Positions 52,885 to 59,234 of a stretch of DNA of 64,000 nt are shown piece after piece. The stretch comes from an uncultured Rubrobacteraceae bacterium (lineage in GTDB: Bacteria > Actinomycetota > Rubrobacteria > Rubrobacterales > Rubrobacteraceae), in NCBI GenBank assembly GCA_902806085.1, contig CADCVH010000010.1, positions 62,001 to 126,000 on the forward strand, given 5' to 3'. Made by a program: the position numbers and the translations under genes. Position 1 is the stretch's first letter; every line of letters begins with the position of its first letter. The notes beneath the pieces were generated by a model. That model did no database searches. It saw nothing but the letters and a program-made list of their open reading frames with translations, and had not been told where the DNA came from.

Positions 52885-53342
52885 GCAAGCGGGAGAAGAT
52901 CAAGAGCGGGGGCGTCCGGTTCTCGAAGTTCTCCCTCGTCGGGCTCTCCAACGCGGTCGTGGATATCGGGGTGCTGAACCTTTTTCTGTGGTTGCAGCCG
53001 ACCCGGGAGACCACGGTGCTCGTGCTTTACAACGGCGTCGCGCTCGTGCTCGCGAACGTGAACAGTTATATAGGGAACACGCTGTGGACCTTCCGGGGCC
53101 GCGCGGAGCACAACCTGCGCCAGACGACGCTCTTCTTTCTGCAGGCGCTCCTCAACGTCGGGATCAGCACCGGGATCTTCTGGGCGCTTATACACCCGCT
53201 CCTGGTCGACACGGATATTCCCGCGTACCTGGTCGGGAACGTGGCCAAGATCGTCTCCGTCGCGGTGGCGTCGGTGATCAGCTTTTTCATCCTGCGCTAC
53301 GTGGTCTTCTCCCGAAAACGGTGGTTCAATGGGCGCTTGTAA
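52881..53342 (+). CDS. GtrA-family membrane protein
   Basis: A 153-aa protein with four hydrophobic helices: FSKFSLVGLSNAVVDIGVLNLFL, VLVLYNGVALVLANVNSYIGNTLWTF, FFLQALLNVGISTGIFWAL and VAKIVSVAVASVISFFILRYVVF. NSYIGNTLWTF and FxxRYxVF are GtrA hallmarks. Family members are thought to move lipid-linked sugars across the membrane. It overlaps the glycosyltransferase gene by 4 nt, so they probably work on the same glycolipid. Confidence 0.9.
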   Translation: MSKREKIKSGGVRFSKFSLVGLSNAVVDIGVLNLFLWLQPTRETTVLVLYNGVALVLANVNSYIGNTLWTFRGRAEHNLRQTTLFFLQALLNVGISTGIFWALIHPLLVDTDIPAYLVGNVAKIVSVAVASVISFFILRYVVFSRKRWFNGRL

Positions 53343-53357
53343 GAGCAAATGGGCCGT

Positions 53358-53366
53358 GCTAAATTA
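53358..53366 (+). promoter_or_regulatory. extended -10 promoter of the tRNA cluster
   Basis: TG (53358-53359), one base, TAAATT (53361-53366), 11 nt before the first tRNA. Confidence 0.55.
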
Positions 53367-53376
53367 ACGCGGCACG

Positions 53377-53449
53377 CGGAAGTAGCTCAGCTGGTAGAGC
53401 ATCACCTTGCCATGGTGAGGGTCGCGGGTTCGAATCCCGTCTTCCGCTC
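53377..53449 (+). tRNA. tRNA-Gly (GCC)
   Basis: 73 nt. Acceptor GCGGAAG pairs with CTTCCGC; D-arm GCTC...GAGC; anticodon stem TCACC/GGTGA around TTGCCAT (anticodon GCC); T-arm GCGGG-TTCGAAT-CCCGT; discriminator U. CCA is not encoded. Confidence 0.97.
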
Positions 53450-53465
53450 TGGCCGCGGGCCGACT

Positions 53466-53536
53466 GGCGGCATGGCCGAGTGGTTAGGCAAGGGTCTGCA
53501 AAACCCTGCACCCCGGTTCGACTCCGGGTGCCGCCT
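53466..53536 (+). tRNA. tRNA-Cys (GCA)
   Basis: 71 nt. Acceptor GGCGGCA pairs with TGCCGCC; anticodon loop CTGCAAA (anticodon GCA) on stem AGGGT/ACCCT; T-arm CCCGG-TTCGACT-CCGGG; discriminator U, as usual for tRNA-Cys. CCA is not encoded. Confidence 0.96.
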
Positions 53537-53562
53537 CTCGGAGAGGCCCGCCCAGGGGACAC

Positions 53563-53637
53563 GGGCGATTAGCTCAGGGGGAGAGCGCCTTCCTGACACG
53601 GAGGAGGTCAGTGGTTCGAATCCACTATCGCCCACCA
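53563..53637 (+). tRNA. tRNA-Val (GAC)
   Basis: 72 nt plus an encoded CCA (53635-53637). Acceptor GGGCGAT pairs with ATCGCCC; anticodon loop CTGACAC (anticodon GAC); T-arm AGTGG-TTCGAAT-CCACT; discriminator A. Confidence 0.96.
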
Positions 53638-53641
53638 CGCT

Positions 53642-53669
53642 GCGCCGGCTCCTTCGGATCCACCGGCGC
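53642..53669 (+). terminator. stem-loop after the tRNA cluster
   Basis: GCGCCGG (53642-53648) and CCGGCGC (53663-53669) around a 14-nt loop, 5 nt after tRNA-Val; no T-run. It could end the tRNA transcript or be a processing element before thrS. Confidence 0.45.
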
Positions 53670-53731
53670 ACGAACTACCCGGCCCTAACCCAGGTTCCTT
53701 CCCAAGTCTCCCTTCGAAGAAAGGTCCCCAC

Positions 53732-55645
53732 ATGCCCTCCGTTACCCTCCCAGACGGCAAGCAGTTAGAGGTAAAACCAGGTGCCAAGGCCCGCGACGTG
53801 GTCGAGAGCATCGGCCCGCGCCTGGCCCGCGACGCCGTGGTGGCGAAGCTCGACGGCCGGGTAGTGGACCTCGACGCCCCGCTTGACGGCGGCGGCGCCT
53901 TCGAGGTCCTCACGAAGGATGCCCCGGAGGCGCTCGAGGTGCTCCGGCACTCCACGGCCCACGCCATGGCCCAGGCCATCCTCGAGCTCTTCCCCGGCAG
54001 CAAGCTGACCCTCGGTCCGCCCATTGAGGACGGCTTTTTCTACGACGTCGAGGTCGAAGGGCGCATCACCGACGAGGACCTGCCGCGCATCGAGGAGAGG
54101 ATGCGCGAGATCGTCGCGCGCGACCTGCCCATCACCCGCGAGGAGGTCTCCAAGGGCGAGGCGGAGCGGCTCTACAAGGACAACCCGTACAAGCGTGAGA
54201 TCATCGCCGGCCTCGAAGACGGGGACATCACCGTCTACCGTCAGGGGGACTTTCTCGACCTTTGCCGCGGGCCGCACGTCCAGAGCACGGGCAAGCTCGG
54301 GGCCTTCAAGCTTCAGAACATCGCCGGGGCCTACTGGCGCGGGGACGAGAAGAACACGATGCTCACCCGCGTCTACGGCACGGCCTGGCCGACGGAGAAG
54401 GAGCTCAAGGCCTACCTCAGGCGCCTGGAGGAGGCGAGGGCGAGGGACCACCGCAAGATCGGCAAGGACCTCGACCTCTTCGCCTTCTCGCCAGACGTCG
54501 GCGGGGGCATCCCGCTGTTCCTGCCCAAGGGCGAGATGCTGCGGCACCTCATGGAGGGCTACGTGCGCGAGGTCCAGACCCGGCACGGGTACGACCACGT
54601 CTGGACCGGACATCTCGTAAACGAGTCGCTCTACGAGAAGAGCGGACACCTGGAGCACTACGTCGACTCCATGTTCCCGCCGATGGTCGAGGGCCAGACG
54701 CACTACCGGCTCAAGCCGATGAACTGCCCGAGCCACATGACGCTCTTCAACTCCCGCGCCCACTCCTACAGGGACCTGCCCCTGCGCTACGCCGAGTTCG
54801 CCACGCTCTACCGCTACGAGAAGAGCGGCGAGCTCAACGGCCTCACCCGGGTCCGGAGCCTCACCCAGGACGACGCCCACGTCTTCTGCACCGAAGATCA
54901 GGTCCAGGAGGAGTTCGCCAGGGCCCTCGAGATCGTGCGCGAGGTCCTCGACACCTACGGCTTCGACGAGTACCGCGTCCAGCTCTCCCTACGCGACCCC
55001 GACGACAGCAAGTACATAGCCGACGAACAGAAGTGGGCCAGGGCCGAACAGGAGCTCCGGGAGGCGCTCGACGTGGCCGGCATCGACTACGACGAGGAGG
55101 CCGGGGAGGCCGCATTCTACGGCCCCAAGGCCGACTTCATGGCGAAAGACGTGCTTGGCCGGGAGTGGCAGCTCTCCACGATCCAGGTCGACTTCCTGCA
55201 GCCCTCACGTCTCGGGTGCGAGTACGTCGGCGAGGACGGCAAGGAGCACACGCCCGTCCTGCTGCACCGCGCCGTCACCGGCTCGACGGAGAGGTTTCTC
55301 GGCGTTCTCATAGAGCACTACGCCGGCGCGTTCCCGGTGTGGCTCTCGCCCGTGCAGGCGGTCGTCATCCCCGTCGCCGACCGGCACAACGATTACGCCC
55401 GCGAGGTCCAGAAGAGGCTGGCCGAAGCGGGTATCCGGGTCGAGGTGGACGATGCGCAGAACAGCATGCAGAAGAAGATCCGGGAGAACGCCAGGCAGAA
55501 GATCCCGTACCTGCTCATCGTGGGCGACAACGAGAGCGAGGCCGGAACCGTGAACGTGCGCCGCCGGGGCGAGAAGCAGCAGGAAGAGCTGGTCCTGGAG
55601 GCGTTTACGGAGGGCGTTCTGGAGCAGGTGCGTTCGCGCGCATAG
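53732..55645 (+). CDS. thrS: threonyl-tRNA synthetase
   Basis: A 637-aa class II synthetase with every domain. The TGS domain spans about 1-60 (VTLPDGKQLEVKPG). The editing/SAD domain has the HSTAHAMAQAI and DFLDLCRGPHV zinc-type motifs. The catalytic core has YDHVWTGHLVNESL, MNCPSHM (zinc Cys), RYAEFATLYRYEKSGELNGLTRVR and DDAHVF. Motif 3 is GSTERFLGVLIEHYAG, and the anticodon-binding domain is C-terminal (VQAVVIPVAD...). Its mRNA leader is short and shows no T-box. Start ATG 53732. Confidence 0.98.
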   Translation: MPSVTLPDGKQLEVKPGAKARDVVESIGPRLARDAVVAKLDGRVVDLDAPLDGGGAFEVLTKDAPEALEVLRHSTAHAMAQAILELFPGSKLTLGPPIEDGFFYDVEVEGRITDEDLPRIEERMREIVARDLPITREEVSKGEAERLYKDNPYKREIIAGLEDGDITVYRQGDFLDLCRGPHVQSTGKLGAFKLQNIAGAYWRGDEKNTMLTRVYGTAWPTEKELKAYLRRLEEARARDHRKIGKDLDLFAFSPDVGGGIPLFLPKGEMLRHLMEGYVREVQTRHGYDHVWTGHLVNESLYEKSGHLEHYVDSMFPPMVEGQTHYRLKPMNCPSHMTLFNSRAHSYRDLPLRYAEFATLYRYEKSGELNGLTRVRSLTQDDAHVFCTEDQVQEEFARALEIVREVLDTYGFDEYRVQLSLRDPDDSKYIADEQKWARAEQELREALDVAGIDYDEEAGEAAFYGPKADFMAKDVLGREWQLSTIQVDFLQPSRLGCEYVGEDGKEHTPVLLHRAVTGSTERFLGVLIEHYAGAFPVWLSPVQAVVIPVADRHNDYAREVQKRLAEAGIRVEVDDAQNSMQKKIRENARQKIPYLLIVGDNESEAGTVNVRRRGEKQQEELVLEAFTEGVLEQVRSRA

Positions 55646-55663
55646 TTTCAGGATAGTTTCATA

Positions 55664-55693
55664 TAGACACGGGCGACGGGCGAGGGGTATAAT
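55664..55693 (+). promoter_or_regulatory. promoter of the infC-rpmI-rplT operon
   Basis: TAGACA (55664-55669, one mismatch to TTGACA), 18-nt spacer and a perfect TATAAT (55688-55693). The best consensus promoter in the window. The leader is about 100 nt and may carry operon autoregulation. Confidence 0.72.
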
Positions 55694-55797
55694 ATTGGGG
55701 ATAGTTGGGGTTCGCAGTCCTTCCGTTGCAAAAGCAGATCACGTCGAGGGATATACGGGCGGCCCCGAAAACAAGGTTTTGAGAGGAGTGGTGCACA

Positions 55798-56403
55798 GTA
55801 GCGACTGAAGAAGAGCCGCGAATAAACGGCCAGATCCGGGCGCGCAGCGTCAGGTTGATCGCGGCCGACGGCGAGCAGCTAGGCATCAAGCACATCAAAG
55901 AGGCGATCGATCTCGGGGAGAGGGCGGACCTCGACCTCGTGGAGGTCGCGCCGAACGCGGACCCGCCGGTGGTCCGGATGATGGACTACGGCAAGTTCAA
56001 GTACCAGAAAGAGCAGGCCCGCAAGGCCGCCCGCAAAAAGCAGGTCAACGTCAACGTGCGGGAGATCAAGCTCAGGCCCAAGATCGGGGACAACGACTTC
56101 AACACCAAGCGCGGCCACGTCGAGCGCTTCCTGCGCGGCGGCGACAAGGTCAAGGTCACCATTATGTTCCGGGGCCGCGAGGTGCAGCACCCGGCGCTTG
56201 GCGAGAAGCTCCTCAGGCGTCTTGCCGAAGACCTCGACGAACTCGGGCGCATAGAGAGCCAGCCCAACCTGGACGGCCGGAACATGATCATGGTCATGTC
56301 CCCGAAGAAGGTCGTGAAGGAAGAGACCGACGCCGAAGAGCCGCAACCGGAGCCCGAGCCGCAGCGCTCCGGCAGCCGGCGCGAGAGGGCGGCTCGTCGG
56401 TAA
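55798..56403 (+). CDS. infC: translation initiation factor IF-3 (non-canonical start)
   Basis: About 201 aa. The conserved N-terminal strand EPRINGQIRARSVRLIAADGEQLGI precedes DLVEVAPNADPPVVRMMDYGKF and the C-terminal domain with KLRPKIGDNDFNTK. IF-3 keeps the start codon at the P site and prevents subunit association. In frame, no ATG, GTG or TTG precedes this N-terminus after the TGA at 55780-55782; the first TTG (55855) would delete it. GTA at 55798 lies 9 nt after AGAGGAG (55782-55788), so I place the start there. E. coli infC also uses a rare start (AUU) for self-regulation. The tail is Glu/Pro/Arg-rich. Confidence 0.88.
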   Translation, partial: VATEEEPRINGQIRARSVRLIAADGEQLGIKHIKEAIDLGERADLDLVEVAPNADPPVVRMMDYGKFKYQKEQARKAARKKQVNVNVREIKLRPKIGDNDFNTKRGHVERFLRGGDKVKVTIMFRGREVQHPALGEKLLRRLAEDLDELGRIESQPNLDGRNMIMVMSPKKVVKEETDAEEPQPEPEPQRSGSRRERAARR

Positions 56404-56511
56404 AGCAACAGTTTGATACACTCTCACAGTTCCAAAGAGGCGAAACGGCTTCGACTCCCGTGCCGCGAGCCTCTCTGCAGATAATCGGCCAGACGAAACG
56501 CGGAGGAAAAC

Positions 56512-56709
56512 ATGCCGAAGATGAAGACCCACAAGGGCGCCGCCGGGCGCTTTGAGGTAGGCAAGAAGGGCCGCCTCAAACGACGCCGGGCGGGACACAA
56601 CCACATCCTGGAGAAGAAGAGCAGGAAGCGCAAGCGACGGCTCAACACCGAGACCGTCATCCACGCCTCCGACGAGAAGAAGCTTAAGCGTCTTTTGGGG
56701 GTGAGGTAG
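56512..56709 (+). CDS. rpmI: 50S ribosomal protein L35
   Basis: A 65-aa very basic protein opening MPKMKTHKGAAGRF, with GHNHILEKKSRKRKRRL, a textbook bL35. GGAGG is a few bases before the ATG. It follows infC by 108 bp and is immediately followed by rplT. Confidence 0.98.
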   Translation: MPKMKTHKGAAGRFEVGKKGRLKRRRAGHNHILEKKSRKRKRRLNTETVIHASDEKKLKRLLGVR

Positions 56710-57495
56710 ATGGCGCGCACCGCCAGGAGCGTCCACGCCCGCAAGAAGCGCCGGAAGGTGCTGGAGCAGGCCAAGGGCTACAGGGGGACCAAGCACAGCT
56801 CGTACAAGCGGGCCAAGGAGCAGGTCTGGAAGAGCGGCGTCTACGCCTACCAGGGGCGCAAGCAGCGCAAGCGTGACTTCCGGGCGCTCTGGATCCAGCG
56901 CATCAACGCCGGCGCCCGCGAGCACGGCGTGTCCTACTCGCAGTTGATCCACGGCCTGCGCCTGGCCGAGATAGACCTCGACCGCAAGATCCTCGCCGAC
57001 CTCGCCGCCACCGAACCGGAGATCTTTGCCGGCATCGTCGCCCAGGCGAAGAACGCCATGGAGGGCAACCCCGTCGAGTCGCGCGTCGCCGTCGAGCGCA
57101 AGCCCGAACCGGCCCCGGAGCCGAAGCCCAGGGCTCGCAAGAAGCCCGCAGCCGAGGCCACGCCCGCGGCTCAGCCCGCCACCGAACCCGAGCCCACGCC
57201 GGCCACGCAGGCAACGGGTGCCGACGAGCAACCCGAGGTCGAGGCCACGGAGGCCGAGGAGCTCGACGTGGACATCGATCCCATAGAAGAGGGCTCCGGC
57301 GCCGAGGGACGCGTCCTCGTGGAGGACGTTGAGGAGGCCGCGGAAGAGGGGGGCAAGGTACAGGCGACCGACGCCGCGGAGGGCAAAGCCGAAGAGTTGG
57401 GTGTCGACCTCTCCGCCGTCGAGGGCACGGGCCAGGAAGGCCGCATCACCGTGGGCGACGTCGAGAAGGCCGCGAAGGATGGGGAAGACGGCTAA
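56710..57495 (+). CDS. rplT: 50S ribosomal protein L20 with long C-terminal extension
   Basis: A 261-aa protein. Residues 1-118 are standard bL20 (RSVHARKKRRKVLEQAKGYRG, ALWIQRINAGAREHG, YSQLIHGL). The remaining 143 residues are unusual: a Pro/Ala/Glu linker (about 120-180) followed by two similar motifs. These are EELDVDIDPIEEGSG (from residue 183) and EELGVDLSAVEGTG (from 228), each ending GRV/I-x-V-x-DVE. They resemble the peripheral-subunit (E3)-binding domain of 2-oxoacid dehydrogenase E2 enzymes. No stop or frameshift separates core and tail. The 3' end overlaps the methyltransferase gene by 17 nt. Confidence 0.95.
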   Translation: MARTARSVHARKKRRKVLEQAKGYRGTKHSSYKRAKEQVWKSGVYAYQGRKQRKRDFRALWIQRINAGAREHGVSYSQLIHGLRLAEIDLDRKILADLAATEPEIFAGIVAQAKNAMEGNPVESRVAVERKPEPAPEPKPRARKKPAAEATPAAQPATEPEPTPATQATGADEQPEVEATEAEELDVDIDPIEEGSGAEGRVLVEDVEEAAEEGGKVQATDAAEGKAEELGVDLSAVEGTGQEGRITVGDVEKAAKDGEDG

Positions 57496-58177
57496 CCCCT
57501 GGTACGAGATCTCGCCCAAAAGGGCGGCGAAACTAAACGTAAAGAAGCACCGGGAGGCCGAGAGCCTCTTCCTGGCGGAGGGAGAAGCCCTTGTTCGGGA
57601 GTCCCCGTCGCCCCCGGTGCGAACGTTCGAATCCGAGGCCGAAGTGCGCCGCGTGTCGTCGCTAAAGACCCCGGCCGGCCCGGTCGGGGTCTTTCCCTTT
57701 CTCGACGTCTCGGTGGAGGAATTGCTGACCGCCCGGGACCGCGTCATCCTCCTGCACGGCGTCCAGGACCCCGGAAACGTTGGCACCGCGATACGCAGCG
57801 CCCACGCTTTCGGGGCGGGGGTCGCGCTCTCCACCGGCTGCGCCGACCTCTACAACCCGAAGACCGTCAGGGCCACGATGGGCTCCCTCTTCCACGCCCC
57901 GGTCGCCCGGGAACTCGATGCTCTCGACTTCTTGGGCCGCGCCGGTACCGCGGGATTCCGGACGGTCGCGGCGGTGCCGGGCGGGGGAGAGGCGCCGGGT
58001 TCTTTCCTGGCCGGTAAGTCCGTGGTGGTCGTCGGGGCGGAGGGTTCCGGGCTGCCGGAGGCGGTCCTGAAGAAGTGCGATGCCCGGGTCACCGTTCCGT
58101 CGCGGGCGGCCTCGCTGAACGCGGCGGTGGCGGCCTCGATCCTGCTCTACCACGCTTATTCGCGTGTGCTAGGATAG
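57479..58177 (+). CDS. TrmH/SpoU-family RNA 2'-O-methyltransferase
   Basis: A 232-aa SPOUT (trefoil-knot) enzyme. An N-terminal RNA-binding part (LNVKKHREAESLFLAEGEALV, about 18-40) precedes the knot motifs VILLHGVQDPGNVGTAIRSAHAFG (motif 1), VVVGAEGSGLPEAVL (motif 2) and VPSRAASLNAAVAASILLYHA (motif 3). It would methylate a ribose in 23S rRNA or tRNA. The gene sits between rplT and pheS as in many bacteria. ATG 57479 lies inside the rplT end. Confidence 0.93.
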   Translation: MGKTANPWYEISPKRAAKLNVKKHREAESLFLAEGEALVRESPSPPVRTFESEAEVRRVSSLKTPAGPVGVFPFLDVSVEELLTARDRVILLHGVQDPGNVGTAIRSAHAFGAGVALSTGCADLYNPKTVRATMGSLFHAPVARELDALDFLGRAGTAGFRTVAAVPGGGEAPGSFLAGKSVVVVGAEGSGLPEAVLKKCDARVTVPSRAASLNAAVAASILLYHAYSRVLG

Positions 58178-58186
58178 ACGCCCATC

Positions 58187-59215
58187 ATGACGGCAACCGA
58201 CCGCATAGAGGAGCTGAAGAACGCGGCGCTCGCGGCCGTGCGGGCCGCCGATACCACGGCCGCTCTGGAAGAGTTGCGGGTTCGCTATCTCGGCAGGTCG
58301 GCGGAGCTGACCGAGATCAAGAAGAGCATCGGCAAGCTCTCCCAGGAAGAGCGAAAAGGGGTCGGACGTTCGGCGAACCTCGCTTCGCGGGAGATCGAAG
58401 GCGCGCTCGCCGCCAGGACCGACGCGCTCGCCGCCGCTGAACGCGAGGCCCGGCTCCGGAAGGAGGCCGTCGACGCGACGCTTCCTGGCGTGCCTTTCCC
58501 GAGGGGGCACCTGCACCCTTCGCAGAGGATCATCGACGAGGTCGTGGACTTTTTCGTGGGCCTCGGCTACGGCGTTGCGGAGGGGCCGGAGGCCGAGACG
58601 GATTACTACAACTTCACCGCCCTTGGCATCCCGCCGGGGCACCCGGCCCGCACGATGCAGGACACGTTCTTTTTGGACGAGGGGCTCGTGCTCAGGACGC
58701 ACACCTCGCCGGTGCAGGTCAGGACGATGCTCTCCCAGGAGCCGCCCGTCTACGTCGTCTGCCCCGGGCGGACCTACCGGCGGGACTCCGACCCGACCCA
58801 CACGCCGATGTTCCACCAGATCGAGGGTTTGGCGGTGGACCGCGGCCTCACCCTCGGGCACCTGAAGGGGACGCTGGCGGCGATGGCGCGCCACGTCTTC
58901 GGCGAGGACGTGAACGTCAGGCTAAGGCCGAGCTACTTCCAGTTCACCGAGCCGAGCGTGGAGCTCGACGTGAGTTGCTTCCGGTGCGGCGGCAGCGACG
59001 CTCACTGCAAGGTCTGCAAGGGCGCCGGCTGGCTGGAGATGCTCGGCGCCGGGATGGTGGACCCTGACGTCCTCGAGGAGGCCGGGTACGATTCCGAAGA
59101 ATACACCGGCTTCGCTTTCGGGATGGGGCCGGACCGCATGGCGATGGCCAAGTACGGCATCCCGGACCTGCGCCTCTTCTTCGAGGGCGACCTCCGCTTT
59201 CTGCGTCAGTTTTAG
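58187..59215 (+). CDS. pheS: phenylalanyl-tRNA synthetase alpha subunit
   Basis: A 342-aa catalytic subunit. An N-terminal coiled coil (about 1-90) is followed by HPSQRIIDEVVDFFVGLGYGVAEGPE, DTFFLDEGLVLRTHTSPVQVR, GRTYRRDSDPTHTPMFHQIEGL (class II motif 2) and GMGPDRMAMAKYGIPDLR (motif 3). It pairs with PheT as an (alpha-beta)2 enzyme. 10 nt after the methyltransferase gene. Confidence 0.98.
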   Translation: MTATDRIEELKNAALAAVRAADTTAALEELRVRYLGRSAELTEIKKSIGKLSQEERKGVGRSANLASREIEGALAARTDALAAAEREARLRKEAVDATLPGVPFPRGHLHPSQRIIDEVVDFFVGLGYGVAEGPEAETDYYNFTALGIPPGHPARTMQDTFFLDEGLVLRTHTSPVQVRTMLSQEPPVYVVCPGRTYRRDSDPTHTPMFHQIEGLAVDRGLTLGHLKGTLAAMARHVFGEDVNVRLRPSYFQFTEPSVELDVSCFRCGGSDAHCKVCKGAGWLEMLGAGMVDPDVLEEAGYDSEEYTGFAFGMGPDRMAMAKYGIPDLRLFFEGDLRFLRQF

Positions 59216-59234
59216 TTTCTAGAAGGGAAGACCT

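Noticed and set aside
53638-53731. T-box or other riboswitch before thrS
   Set aside because: Only about 94 nt and no T-box consensus or specifier arrangement; the one hairpin is short.
55788-55808. programmed frameshift at infC starting from GTG 55788
   Set aside because: The frame ends at TGA after six codons and I see no slippery sequence; a rare start codon is simpler, though a sequence error cannot be excluded.
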